A stretch of DNA of 64,000 nucleotides from Balaenoptera acutorostrata. Taxonomy: Eukaryota > Chordata > Mammalia > Artiodactyla > Balaenopteridae. Each line of letters begins with the position of its first letter. Position 1 is the first letter of the stretch. Location of the stretch: the NCBI RefSeq assembly GCF_949987535.1, contig NC_080073.1, positions 23,556,116 to 23,620,115 of the forward strand. The letters run 5' to 3'. A program made the position numbers and the translations under genes. Shown one piece after another: positions 23,201 through 34,365 of this stretch. Below the pieces are notes generated by a model. That model did no database searches and was not told where the DNA came from. It saw only the letters and a list, made by a program, of their open reading frames with translations.

Positions 23201-26200
23201 CTCGCACGAACCGAAGACCCAACACAGCCAAAAATAAATAAATAAATAAAATAAATAAATAAATAAATAAGAAAATCCTTTAAAAAAAAAAAAAAAGAAC
23301 TAAATCACTTAGGCACCTACCCTGTAAAACATAGATCTTCTCTTTGTACTCCACAGCATTATGAAACTCCATAGCAACAGGCATGGCACAAACGGTCATC
23401 CAGCAGTTCTCTCTGCTGTCGTAGCACTCCACAGATTTTAGTGAGTTTCTCCCATCGCCTTCATAAACTCGCCCTCCGATTGCATACATCTTACCACAGC
23501 AATACACCAGTTTGCAGCCTATTCTGGCTCGAAGCAAGGATGGTTTGGATAGCCACCTATTAGTGGAATGGTCATACATCCAGAAATCATTTTCTGCCTT
23601 GTGGTCGATGGATACCTCACTACTGCTTGGCCTGTACCCTCCTGCTATGTAAATATCATTATCTGGTGATACGAGAATCCCAACTTCTCTTAGATCATTT
23701 GGTGGTTTGCATAGTTTGAACACTCTTCCTGTGAATATATCTAGACAAGGCACTGTTTGCTTCTTTCCTGAGTGTTTGTGGGCAGCATCAAAACATATGA
23801 TCATTTCCGATGCAGTCATTCCAAGTCTCTGTGTACAGCCATTGGTACTGGATGGTCCCTTTTCCACATAGCTTTTGGCTATAGCCTGTGCAAATTGAGG
23901 TGGAATTTTCTCTAAAAAGGTGTCTTCCATCAGAGGAAAACGTATGCATTTGGCAAATATTTCTGGAAGGTGCACTTCTCTTTCATTCTGTTCATGTTCA
24001 AACCACCTTACAATGCTCTCATAAACATGCTCTTCCCGGTCTACGTTTAAATCGTCACTGTCTAGGATACTTATCAGTTGGTCTTTCGTCAACTGAAGAA
24101 ACTCTTGTTCTTTGGTGACACACAGGAACTTTTTACGAATGTATTCTTTAGATCGATCTCCGAGTTCCTGATGACCATAATGATCAGCAAAGATGAAGAC
24201 TCCAATAGAATTCTGTGGGTCCAAATGACTGATCATGTACTTAGCACATTGGTCTTGGATGGAGGGAATCTGGAAGATGCTAGCTGCAGTGAACAAGGCT
24301 TGAACATTGGCCTCTGTCAGAACAACTCTGGAGGTATAGGCATAGTTCAACACTAAGTCCATCGACTCAGCTTCAACACCGACGATTCGAACTTCTTTTT
24401 GAGTGCTTTCTGTAAGGCCGCTAGTGAACATGGATCTAGGAAGGAAAGAGTGGTGAATTTATGTGTGCTATAAATAAAAGTTATTGTGGCAAATTTTTAA
24501 AAACATAAAGTTACCACAAAGATAACATTTTGAAACTGTAAAATATTTCCTAATGTGTTTCCCGATATCCTAAATATCAGGAAAGCGGATAAAAGTTGAT
24601 CATCTAGCAGAAGAATTTAGTCTCGCTAATTTAAAAAACCCTATTCTCAGGACTAGTCAGTCCACTTTGTGCCAACTCTGAGAAAAGGAGAGTATACCTA
24701 ATTAAAGTACACCAGAAGGTGGCATGGAATATTCCAGGACATCTTATTTCCCTTGGAGCCCATTCGAGGCTTCTGGTCAAGATGCCTTAGGGACTTGAGA
24801 TCTTCAATCACCAGGTCAGTCAGAAAGTTTAAGAATACCCATAGAGTGTCAATGTGACACATTAGCATATAGAGACTGTCTAATAAAACTTCTCATGACC
24901 CAGTGGAAATTTACAAGGCAACCTGTGCTCAAAACATATCTTTAAAAATTTCAACTTAGAAAAACAAGATGCTCTTCAGAAGTTCATATTTTCTACCTAC
25001 TTGTTTTTAAAATAATTATCCTTTGAATGCTTCCTTAATGATTATAAAGAACATAAATAACATCAATTCACTTATCCTTGGATATTTTGAAAACCTTTGC
25101 TTGACTCAAAGTTACCATATTTTTACCTATTTATATTTGTATATAAATAAAGATTACAGTAGGGTTAATATAATAGCTACTTCTAAAGAGAGTTTAAGAA
25201 TTAACTGATTCTTTGGAGAAGATAATGGTTTTCAAAATTCCAAACTTTTGTCTTTGAGACCAAGCTTTTTTCTTTACTTTTTTTTTCTTTTAAATTATCT
25301 GTGCATTTATGGTACTTTCTTGGCCAAAATATTAAGTAGCCAAAAGCCTGGCTCTTTATTTAAAGTGCTAATCATTTATAAACATCATTTGCCTTTCTTT
25401 TCCCTCCTTTAAGGGTTCTTTCTAGGCTGTTCTTAAAATTAAATTAAAAAATAAAATCAAAATGTCTTTTAAAATCCTCTAGAGAAAAGGACTGTGTGCC
25501 CTAGGATGCTTAATAGATGTCTGTTGAAGACACCGACCTAACGCTGCTGATAAACTTCATTATTCAGATCCAGACCCCTCCTATTTTATTTTTAAGTGTG
25601 ATGTTATGAAAAAAATATCCTTGAATGGGAAGATTTCCGGTCGCTTTTAAAGTTTTCATCAAAAACATGAAATTAATTCAAAAATGCAATATGGAATATT
25701 GGAGGTATACAAGGGTACCTGGACCCAGCTTGTTGCCTGGGCTAACCGTCCTTTGAGTCCTATTTTTACTTCTACTATGTAAATTTTAAGTTTAATATCA
25801 TGCAGACTTTTTTTTCTTAAATGACTAGAAACTAGATGTACCATTGTATGAGCTGGTTTTCAATTCAGGTGCTGAAAAACCGAGTTATACAGCTCCCAAT
25901 TAAAAAGAAAAATAAAGCCCTTCATCAGGCAAAGATTAACTCCCAAAGGAGAACATTACCACATAGCCCTTTATCATGGGAGCTACTACTGACTTGAATA
26001 AGCTGGTCTCACACACAGGAGCAGCGTGACACTCAAGTTCTCCTCTGTTCTAATAGGTTCTTTATGTAAACTCGATATGAAGTGGGAGTACTTCCCCACA
26101 CAAAACCCTGAGCAGCAAAAAGTTTCTATTAATCATATGAATTTTACTTCTGACAAGTCACTGGGAGCAGGAAACAGCCATGCCAGATTTCAAGCTATTC

Positions 26201-28943
26201 TATTCTTCCACCAGTGATGCAAGACTTAGAAACTATTAAGTATGACTTTATACAACTCACATAAGAAGCAACAATGGTACCAAGAAAGTTCTGTACAAAC
26301 AGCTCTAGCAAGAGAGAAGAACCTAATCCTTAAGTCTTCTAGCCAAATATCTTCATTTGAATTCACATATCTTATGCTTAGAAAGTTTTTCAAGCATTTC
26401 CTTAACTGCTTGGAAATTAAGAAAATCTACTGTACCATACTTCTTTCCAAGTGATTTGTCAGGTCTTCAAAACTAATTTTAAGTAAGTATGATAGTTAAA
26501 TGATATAAGCCAGAATATAGAATTACAGTGAGATATAGACATTTTCACTTTATTTCTTTTTACTATTCAAATCTAATATACAATGAACACTTCTGTATAT
26601 TAAACTTTAAAGAGAACCCACCTTTGTTCCTTAAAAGTCATACAGTGACTAAGAAGCCTGGCTCTGGAATCAAACCCAGCCTCTGCCACTTACTAGTTAG
26701 ATAGATGATTTAGGCAGGTCACTTAACCTCCTTGAGCCTCAGTTTTTTCACACGTAAAATGGGAATAACAACTATGTAGAGACAGGATTGTAAAGATTAC
26801 ATAAAGTAATGTATGTAGAGTGACCCTTGCCCAGAGCTTGATAAGCAGTAATTGTGACAAATATTTAAACACATAAATGACCTAACCATATCTAATGGAT
26901 AGCCTAGATAAATGAATCTTACCAGCATTTTCCATTAGAGGCCCAACTTCATACCTTCAGTGTATACCAGTTTCTTCTTTTTTCTTTCCAGCTCACTGCC
27001 TCGTTATGGTTAATACTTAATAGTCCAATGACCTACCCTAGGCAAGTCTAAATGGTTACATCACAAGCAGCAAACTGAAGTGACTATATTTAACACAGTA
27101 TTCTGAGAAAGAGGAACCAGAAACTACTGTCTGGAACACTACACTGCTATATGCCCTATAAAGGTTGAGAAAATTATTTCACAGTCATTTCATGCACCAT
27201 TTTTGAATACAGAAAGGCTTAAAGTGAGCACTTGAAACAAAAGAAGTTAAACTCAAACAGGAAATTGCCTTTATCACTGATCTTAGAGTACGAAATTATT
27301 TTTTAGACCCAAGTTTTGAAATTTTACTTTACAAAGTTTTATGATGTATAAAGATTAATATAAATGAAAATGAAAACTTAGCTTAAAAATACTTCTGGAA
27401 ATCTTAAGAAATAATCACTAGTCTGGGGCCTAAGACACATAGAAACTGTATTTCATTCATTTTCATTTCACTGCTCTTATCCCCAGGGCATTAAAACAAT
27501 CCATTAAGTGGGTAATTTGTTTTAAACTCTAAAAGAGTTAATGTGCACGAAAGAAATCCTGGATAAATTTTTGGAACAAATTTCATATTAGCACTGTCCA
27601 GTAAAACGTTCAGTGATGGAAAGGTTCTGTATCTGGGCTGTACAATGTGGCAGCCAATACCTACATGTGGCTTCTGAGCACTTTAAATGTGGTTAGTGTA
27701 CGTGAGGAAGTGAATTTTTAATTTTATTTAATTTTAGGTAAGTGAAGTTTAAATAGCCACATGCGGCTAGTGGCTGCCATATTGGGCAGTGCAATTTTAG
27801 ATTTTCTGAAACATACAAACAAAAACATGTTCACTAACTTAAAAACCAACCACCTGAATTCTAGAAGAATCTGTCAAATAAAAAAAGGGGTGGGGGAGCG
27901 CTTAATAAAATAGGGCCTGTTATTTATTCTCAGGAAACAAATGCATTGGTTTCATCTCATTCCTGCATCTCAGTAATAAAAATCAAGTGGGCAATACTGA
28001 GGGAGAAAAGGAACTTGGTGAGGATATCAATAGAGGTTTCCACCATCATCATACCTGAAGTAAGGGCTGATTGCAGCAAGAACGTTTCTATGACAGGAAA
28101 ATGTTTTCCCGTGATCCACTTCCACTACAATGTCTGTCAGCTGTCCTTCATCGTACATTGTTTTGAGTTGCTTTAGAATACTGCAAGCATGGAAGGGGTC
28201 CATGGCATCGTTGGCTGTGTCTGAAGATGGAATCCCATTCGGTGTTGGGGAAGACTTACTTAAATCTAGGAGGAGAAAAATCGTACAACCACAAGAAGTT
28301 CGGAGCCAGTTTCGGCGTCGCGGGTTTATTTTTTGTTTTTTGGTTTGGGTTTTTTTTTTTTTTTTCTCTTGGTGTGTGTGGGATGGGGCGGGGAGTTGTT
28401 TGTTTCTTCGCTTGGCTTGTTTTTTCCCCGCTACAGAAATGCATATATGTACACAGACACCCCCAATGGGACCGCGAGGTAGGATCTGGGAAAGAGCGAG
28501 CTGCGATGCAAGTTCACACACCAGCCTGCTCCTCTGGGAGCCCGGCGAGCCCGAAACCCCGTGCTCGCAGAGGGACCGTGCGGGCAGAACAGGCGAGGTG
28601 TCTGCGGCGACTCCGCCGACAGCCAGAACGTCCCAGCTGAGAGCGAAGGGCAGGAGCCTCACGAGGGAAGCTCGATGGATGGCGGCCGCCAGTGCCCCCT
28701 CAACCGCCTTGCGAACAGGTCGGAGCGGCGGCGGGTACCCGGCCTCCCCATCCCTGTCCGGCCGGACCGCCCACCTCCCTCCACGCCATTCATCCTCCCT
28801 CCCCTCATCCCTGTCCACCTCTCCATCCTTCTCTCCGGCTCCTCATCGCCACCGCCTCATCTCGCAGCCTGAGCCTCGTCCCCGGCCCACCTCCCCTCCA
28901 CACCTCCCAAGCCACCACACGACCCACCTGCCGACGCGGCCAT
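19795..28943 (-). CDS. KBTBD8: KBTBD8, BTB-BACK-Kelch CUL3 adaptor (complete, four coding exons)
   Basis: Joining 28943-28928, 28265-28055, 24435-23321 and 20258-19795 gives 16+211+1115+464=1806 nt, that is 601 codons and a TAA stop, with no internal stop and GT-AG at every junction. The protein has a BTB fold at about residues 50-145, a BACK domain at about 150-255, and Kelch blades from about 330 to the end (IYIAGGY at 337, MYAIGGR at 392, IYYIAG at 483). From family knowledge, KBTBD8 recruits substrates to CUL3-RBX1; work on neural crest specification reported mono-ubiquitylation of NOLC1 and TCOF1. As I recall, Y74 was used there to break CUL3 binding and F550/W579 to break substrate binding; all three residues are present here. 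The start context GAGAAATGG has G at -3 and +4. The other KBTBD paralogues are the only realistic alternative, and the whole-length match by eye favours KBTBD8. Confidence 0.97.
20259..23320 (-). other. KBTBD8 intron 3
   Basis: This 3.1-kb AT-rich intron is unique sequence except for the CHR SINE at 22944-23295, which sits right beside the splice donor. No other exon-like segment was recognised. Confidence 0.85.
22944..23295 (+). mobile_element. Young CHR SINE in KBTBD8 intron 3, beside exon 3 donor
   Basis: The copy is full length with a GGCTTCCCTGGTGGCGCAGT head and the A-rich end AAATAAAT...A15. The duplication AGAACTAAATCAC is perfect at 22931-22943 and 23296-23308. Its body carries a 24-bp internal duplication (23130-23153 and 23154-23177) shared with the copy at 46601. 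It is antisense to KBTBD8. Confidence 0.96.
23321..24435 (-). CDS. KBTBD8: KBTBD8 coding exon 3 (large BTB/BACK/Kelch exon)
   Basis: This 1115-nt exon encodes residues 77-447 plus one base of Gly448. It carries the rest of the BTB domain, the BACK domain (helices around 147-254, with VYESIVRWFEHE near 213-224) and the first Kelch blades, including a YRPSSSEVS insertion in one blade. The acceptor reads CTTTCCTTCCTAG just above 24435. The donor is CAGG|GTAGGT at 23320. A young SINE sits only 25 nt into the following intron (see findings). Confidence 0.97.
26640..26855 (+). repeat. MIR SINE in KBTBD8 intron 2
   Basis: A good MIR core: GCCTGGCTCTGGAATCAAAC, CTCTGCCACTTACTAGTTAG, GGTCACTTAACCTCCTTGAG and GTAAAATGGGAATAACAA in order. 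Confidence 0.9.
27591..27793. mobile_element. Short hAT-like DNA transposon in KBTBD8 intron 2
   Basis: The ends GCACTGTCCAGTA and TATTGGGCAGTGC form imperfect terminal inverted repeats (11 of 13). Internal segments CATGTGGCTTCTGAGCACTT and AGCCACATGCGGCTAGTGGC are also partly inverted. This matches a common nonautonomous mammalian DNA transposon; I am not sure of the family name. Confidence 0.7.
28055..28265 (-). CDS. KBTBD8: KBTBD8 coding exon 2
   Basis: This 211-nt exon encodes residues 6-76: a Ser/Pro-rich N-terminal tail and the first half of the BTB domain (LTDIVVEV at about 48-55, then the conserved HRNVLAA stretch and Y74). The acceptor is pyrimidine-rich and ends CTCCTCCTAG at 28266. 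The donor GTATGATG starts at 28054. Arg76 is split AG|A with exon 3. Confidence 0.96.
28266..28927 (-). other. KBTBD8 intron 1
   Basis: This 662-nt intron is GC-rich near exon 1 and has a T17 run on the plus strand (28350-28366) near exon 2. No gene or known repeat was seen. Long plus-strand frames here are products of base composition, antisense to the gene. Confidence 0.8.
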
Positions 28944-29320
28944 TTCTCGACGGGGCCCGGGCTCCAGCTATTTAAAGAGGAAATGTCATTTCGCTTCTCT
29001 CTCTCCCGGGTTCCGGCTCTTCTAAGCCGCCCCTAGCCAATGGGGTGGCCTATGCATCCGGCTCCGCCCCTAAGCTCCGAACTCCGGGCGCCGATTGGCC
29101 ACGAGGAGCGCACAGGTGCGTCGGGAAATGTAGTTTTATTGCCCCCGCTCCCGCGTGGTCCGGGTAGGGCGGAGGCCCAAGCCGGGGATTCCTATTGGCC
29201 GGTCCGGGCGGAGGCGGAGCGCAGGGAGCCCGCCAGCCTGTGTCTGTGGAGCGCGCAGTGCCTGCAGGGAGAGGTAGTCTTCTGGCTGAGGAGAGCTGTC
29301 ATTCTGAGAGGCTGGGGTAG
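28300..29320 (-). promoter_or_regulatory. KBTBD8: CpG-island promoter of KBTBD8
   Basis: CpG density is high across exon 1, intron 1 and upstream sequence, unlike the AT-rich surroundings. Upstream of the ATG I see TTTAAATAG (minus, about 28970-28980), a GC box (29027-29033), and three NF-Y type CCAAT boxes: 29037-29041 on plus, and 29094-29098 and 29194-29198 read on minus. A sequence AACTACATTTCCC (minus, 29135-29123) resembles the ZNF143/THAP11 element. The transcription start itself is not determined; CpG islands of this kind often fire in both directions. Confidence 0.85.
28928..28943 (-). CDS. KBTBD8: KBTBD8 coding exon 1
   Basis: This 16-nt coding part reads ATGGCCGCGTCGGCAG and encodes MAASA plus the first base of Asp6. 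The donor GTGGGTC follows directly at 28927. It is too short to appear as an open frame on its own. It was placed by matching the known N-terminus and by phase: the split codon G|AT rejoins with exon 2. It lies inside a CpG island just downstream of an AT-rich TTTAAATAG element. Confidence 0.93.
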
Positions 29321-29329
29321 GGGAAGCTC

Positions 29330-29860
29330 TTGAAGTGCAAATTTCCCCATTTTAGGCCTCTCTCCAGGCCCCCGGATCTTTTTTTTTTTTTTTTTCCACC
29401 TTGTTCTTCGTTTCCTAAATCTCCTGCCAATGACTAGCTTCCAGTATGAAAGCGGGGGTCCGCGTGAGGGCTGTGAAACCAGAAAAATTTGGAAATGGAC
29501 AAGAAGGCTGCTGTCCAAAAATGCGAAGGAAATCTGACACCCCACCCCGAAGAAAAATATCAGGAGGCCGAAAAGTAAGCCATCTCTGATGAATCACCTG
29601 TGACACCCAATTGAAATAGCATCGCCTTGGCCGAGTGCTCCGGTTGCCACAGATTAACTTGGTCTGGTTACAACGGCTGCTCAGGATCTTTAACTCCCAC
29701 TCAATGCCTTGCTTTTCTCGAGCACCGGGGAACACCTGTTCCACTTTTAAGAGTACAAGAACATCATAAAGGGATTCAGACGCTTTCCTTTTTGCTCCTG
29801 GTAAATGGAGCGGTTAAGATACTAAGTAGACTGGGATCTCCTTTGACGAAATACTGGAAA
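29330..29860. other. Sequence upstream of KBTBD8, nothing recognised
   Basis: Composition falls from CpG-rich to average. A T17 run lies near 29379-29395. No repeat or gene was identified. Confidence 0.5.
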
Positions 29861-29864
29861 GTGC

Positions 29865-30135
29865 CCTGAGTCTGGAGCCAGGGACAATTATTGAATCCCT
29901 GGCTCTTTACTTCTTAATGTGGATAAGACCCTTAGATAAGACCCTTTAATTCTTGGACACTTAGCTCCCTCACCTGTAGTGTGTGAATAATAATTCCTAT
30001 TCTATCAGCCTCATAGGCTGCAAGCCTTTTGAAAGAAAGGAGAAATTTTACTGTTGACGTGTTTTGATTCGCTTGTCTCGTGTTTGCAGCATGTAACAGG
30101 GTGGCTGGCACATTATAGGTACTTAATATTTTAAA
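29865..30135 (+). repeat. MIR SINE, plus orientation
   Basis: GTCTGGAGCCAGGGAC, CCCTGGCTCTTTACTT, the CTCCCTCACCTGTAGTGTG stretch and a GGTGGCTGGCACATTATAGG end match MIR. A short internal duplication of TAGATAAGACCCTT is present near 29930-29946. Confidence 0.75.
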
Positions 30136-30670
30136 AATAAATGTAAGACACAAATGAGCTAACATTGGAAATGCTATTTCTAAATGTTTGAAATGTAAGG
30201 AAGTCTTATCAGTGAATAGGAAGGAGTTTTTAGTAGAGATATAGTTAGCCAATGAGCATAGCTTTTCTAACCCTGAAAAGATCAAACAAACAACTGAATT
30301 TCCTGATGAAGGATCTTGGGATTTGTGATTGTGAAACAGAGAGAATGGTGAAAAACAATCCAATTCTGTCCGCTAGGTCTGCTCAATAATTTAGATCTCA
30401 AAGTATTATAATTCTGTGCAAGTTAACAAGAATTGGTGTTTCCTCGGGGCTGGGATATGTGGACATTGATATGCACTTATAAATTCATGTTATGAAAACC
30501 TTATCTGCACAGTTCTGCATGGATGAAATTGATTTAACTTTTGTTACTCAGAACTTTAAATTTCCATTTTTTATGAGCCAAATGCTGTTGCTTTCTACCT
30601 TATGGAAATATTGGGAGTTTCACTCACAATATTCATGGTATTAAGAAAAAAAAATGGCATCAATCCTTAT

Positions 30671-30792
30671 GGTTGCCAGATTTTAGCAAATAAAAACACA
30701 GGACACACAATACTAGTGACATACTTAGAGTAAAATATCACTTGTTATTTGAATCAAATTTAATTGGGTGTTCTATATTTTACCTGGCAACC
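30671..30792. mobile_element. Small DNA transposon remnant with inverted ends
   Basis: The ends GGTTGCCAG and CTGGCAACC are perfect 9-bp inverted repeats 122 bp apart, and the interior is AT-rich. This is typical of a MITE-like nonautonomous element; I cannot name the family. Confidence 0.6.
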
Positions 30793-30799
30793 TTTTCAA

Positions 30800-32555
30800 A
30801 CCTGTTAAAATAGGGGTTTTATTGTTTGTGTTTTGTTTTTGGTGGCCACCTGTCTAAGACTTAAGAAATTTGGCCAATTTTCTTTTTCATTTAACTCTCA
30901 CCTAATTAACAATAGACTTGGCAATCTAGTTTTTTTTTTTAAGTTTTCTGATTCTTTGATCCCCAAGAATTTCTGAATTTGGAGGTGGGCAGAATACAAA
31001 GAACAAAAGCCAATTTAAATATAAATAGGGGAAAATGAAGATTTATAATTACAAGGGTGCCATTTATATGATGCTGTAAATAGACTCCATTCTACTGGGC
31101 AAAAGACATTACGTGGTAAAGATTCCATCATCATTACAAATACACTTTTTAAAAATACAGAATAAGTAAGAAGATGTGAAAATTGAGCCAATGGTCCCAC
31201 AATATTCATTCTCAATGATTTGTAAGAATACAAAGGAGATTTTATTTCTGGGTTGATACTAAACAGCCAAAGACTACAGCTTGTTTTCAAATAGTTCTAA
31301 TTTGAAATTTAGTAAGAACTCACTGCTAATCTAGAAAGGCAGCAGCAAGAGTAAACCAGTTTTCTTCTTTATGTATTAAGTACTATATTGTCCTCTGAAG
31401 CAATCTTCTCAAATAGTTCCAGTTTAAAGTAAATTTTAGTAAGGATGAAAATTGAAAAAGCAAACCAGAATAGTTGAAGGACCTATATTTAGTTCAAAGT
31501 AGACATTTAGAGCTTTATTATTTTAATGTTTCTTACCTAGGAAGCAAAGGCAAAGAAGATTGCTATAACCATGGTTGTTTGAGAGTAGAAAAGTCTTCAC
31601 ATTTAAATTCTAAAAAGATGAAGGGTTATGAAAGCAGCAAATTTGGAAAATAAGAAAAATGCACAGTTGCCTTGGTTTTTTTCTGCCTCCACTTTAAGAG
31701 AACGACTTTAGCAATTATCAGCTGAGCCCAGGCTCCTGTTGATAATAATACCACACAACACAAGAATGATAGCAACTGTGATGAAGAAAGTGTAAAAGAA
31801 AATAGGAATTCATTTCTGCAAATCTATTCTGCAGTTTTCCAATTTCCCTGTTCAGTATAGCTTCAGGCTGTGAAATTGACCAGAGCTACATAAAATTAAA
31901 GTAAAGAGAAAATACCTGTGACTCTTAACACTTTAGCAAATGACATCCTTATGGTATATTTATTCTTTTCAGGCTACGGCTACAGCAAAATATGACATTT
32001 TTCCTTGCTAAAGACTTTTGTGTTGGCTGGATTAATGCCTGCTGTACAGCAACAGAAGTGATTATTTGAATATAAATTTGATATAATATTACATATTGAA
32101 AAAGGATTTTAGGGGGTAATTTCTAGAACCTTATATATTGTATATGATTTAGTTTCTTTGGAATACAAAACTCTAAATAGATACTAACATTCAGGTTTAC
32201 TGATTAAACATTACTGGCCTTGGTTGTATTTTAATTTTTATTCCCTCTAAGGTGATGTGAGGATTCAACATGGTAATAACTAGAAGATTGCATTTTGTGA
32301 ATCACCAAATTTAATCATACTGGAGGATGTTAAAACACATTAATTTGTCTTTTAAGTATTTGAAATTTAGCATATATGTGAAAAAAAAGAGACTGTAAAA
32401 TTTGCAGCAGGGATATTCAGTTCCTCAAAAATATTTATTACCTCCATACTCCACCCTGAATCTACATTCTGGGCAGGTACTGTATAAGGCAATGTTCCTG
32501 ATACCAAAAAAATAGGTATAGGTGATAGAGATAGATAGAGTTAGCGATACAGATA
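30800..32555. other. AT-rich intergenic sequence
   Basis: No gene, RNA or repeat family was recognised in about 1.75 kb. Frames here are short. Confidence 0.5.
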
Positions 32556-32556
32556 G

Positions 32557-32896
32557 AGACTGAATGTGTTCCTGTGAAATTGATGTGGAAACCTGTTCCC
32601 CATTGTGATGGTATTTGGAGGTGGGACCTTTGGAAGGTGATTAGATTATAAGGGTGAAACCCTCATGAATGGGATTAGTGCCCTTATAAAAGAGACCCCA
32701 GAGAATTTCACCATGTGAGGACACAGTGAGAAAACAGACATCTGTGAACCAGGAAGCAAGTCCTCACTGGAAACCAAATCTACCAGTGCCTTGAGCTTTG
32801 ATTTTCCAGCCTCCAGAGTAGTGAGAAATGAATTTCTGTTGTTTATAAGCCACCCAGTCTATGGTATTCTGTTATAGCAGCTTGAATAGACTAAGG
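32557..32896 (+). mobile_element. MLT1-type (ERVL-MaLR) solo LTR
   Basis: The landmarks GATGGTATTTGGAGGTGGGA, GGGATTAGTGCCCTTATAAA, CCATGTGAGGACACAGTGAG and AAGCCACCCAGTCTATGGTA occur in order. No internal retroviral sequence flanks it. Confidence 0.8.
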
Positions 32897-32904
32897 TGTA
32901 TATA

Positions 32905-32976
32905 TGGATGGATGGATGGATAGATAGATAGCTAGATAGGTAGATACAAATGATATAAGGTGGTATATTCTCTCCC

Positions 32977-33043
<67 letters not shown>
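32905..33043. repeat. Compound microsatellite cluster (GGAT/GATA, CT, TA)
   Basis: (GGAT)n/(GATA)n at about 32905-32945 is followed by a mainly (CT)n run at 32969-33018 and (TA)n at 33019-33043. It directly adjoins the LTR end. Confidence 0.95.
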
Positions 33044-33562
33044 TTCCTAACCTCAAGGATCTTATGGCTCTTATGATTCATCCATGGAGATAAAACACAT
33101 TCACATAATAATCAATTAAAAATCGAGGGTTGACGGCAGCCCCTAGTTAGCAGAAAATGAGTATTTAAAAAAGCTAATGTTGAGGACTTCAGAAGAGAGA
33201 AAAGTTTCTGTTCAGCTGGTGTGGGATTTAAGCTAGGCATGAAAAGATACACCATAGAAACAGTCATAAAAGCGATAGAGTATGTTCTTACCTATTTGCT
33301 TTATCTTGGCTTGACCTGGAAAGCAAAGCATTAACACATTCATACTTCAGTATTGATGGGGATTAATTCAGGACTTGAACAAGGAAGGGAAGTTAATGGC
33401 TATGTGTTACTTACATTATTTCACTTAATTTCATGTTTTAATTAAATTTTTTAAGAACAGTGTTACAAATGAAGAGGCTAAAACTTGGAGAATTTAAATA
33501 CCTTACCCATAGTCATATAGGGATCTATGGCTCCAAAGCCAACTTTCTTTTGATTACAGTAT
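33044..33562. other. Intergenic, nothing recognised
   Basis: Unique-looking sequence. No gene or repeat was identified. Confidence 0.45.
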
Positions 33563-33577
33563 ATAAAGGTCCCTGGG

Positions 33578-33890
33578 GGCTTCCCTGGTGGCGCAGTGGT
33601 TGAGAATCTGCCTGCCAATGCAGGGGACACGGGTTCGAGCCCTGGTCTGGGAGGATCCCACATGCCGCGGAGCAACTAGGCCCGTGAGCCACAACTACTG
33701 AGCCTGCGCGTCTGGAGCCTGTGCTCCGCAACGGGAGGGGCCGCGATGGTGGGGGGCCCGCGCACCGCGATGAAGAGTGGCCCCCGCTTGCCACAACTAG
33801 AGAAAGCCCTCACACAGAAACGAAGACCCAACACAGCTAAAAATAAATAAATAAATGAATATATAAAAAATAATAATAATAAATAAAAAA
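33578..33890 (+). mobile_element. CHR-2-type SINE with target-site duplication
   Basis: A complete head, A and B boxes and an AATAA-rich tail. The 15-bp duplication ATAAAGGTCCCTGGG lies at 33563-33577 and 33891-33905. It has the single-copy GCACCGCGATGAAGAG form, like the copy at 7656. Confidence 0.96.
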
Positions 33891-34199
33891 ATAAAGGTCC
33901 CTGGGAATAAGACAGAGTATTGAAAATGAGAGGCTGTAGGACTTTTTTCTCCATTAAACATGTCTTGTTCTATGTCAAACACATGGTCAATTGGTATCTG
34001 CTAATATCTATCATGAATGGACAATACTATTGGTATAGGTTTGAGATATTTTTATGCACCAAGAAAAGGGGAAAAAGGAAAAGCTAGAAAGGTAATAGTC
34101 ATACTGTTAAGTAATTTGACTTTGTCAGACTAAACTGATAGTTTTAGATGTATAGTAATTTAGCATTTTTTAATCTTTCCACGAAATAATTAAATGAAA

Positions 34200-34365
34200 T
34201 GGCATATATATATGCCACACACACACACCATGGTTATATATACATGGTTAATCATGCATATACAAATGGTTAATCATATATATAATTACATATATAAATG
34301 GTTAATCATATATATAATTATATATCATATATATCATATATGTCATGTATATACATGATTAACAA
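34200..34365. repeat. AT-rich minisatellite-like repeat
   Basis: GGTTAATCAT recurs at 34246, 34268 and 34300 among ATATAT runs, preceded by a short (CA)n. Spacing is irregular (22 and 32 bp). Confidence 0.8.

Larger units (their letters stand above)
24436..28054 (-). other. KBTBD8 intron 2
   Basis: This 3.6-kb AT-rich intron contains one MIR (26640-26855) and one short hAT-like DNA transposon (27591-27793). The rest is unique sequence in which I see no coding potential. Confidence 0.85.

Noticed and set aside
22792..23245. Frames of 82-121 aa on both strands in KBTBD8 intron 3
   Set aside because: They come from the SINE at 22944, whose GC-rich body lacks stops in several frames.
28130..28975. 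281-aa plus frame across KBTBD8 exons 1-2
   Set aside because: It is antisense to confirmed exons inside a CpG island; the low stop density follows from GC content, and no domain is seen.
29932..30363. 143-aa minus frame
   Set aside because: It overlaps a MIR and unique AT-rich sequence, with no homology that I recognise.
34240..34350. Spaced direct repeats that could suggest a CRISPR-like array
   Set aside because: Repeats are 10 bp, irregularly spaced and AT-rich in a mammalian genome; this is simple repeat sequence.
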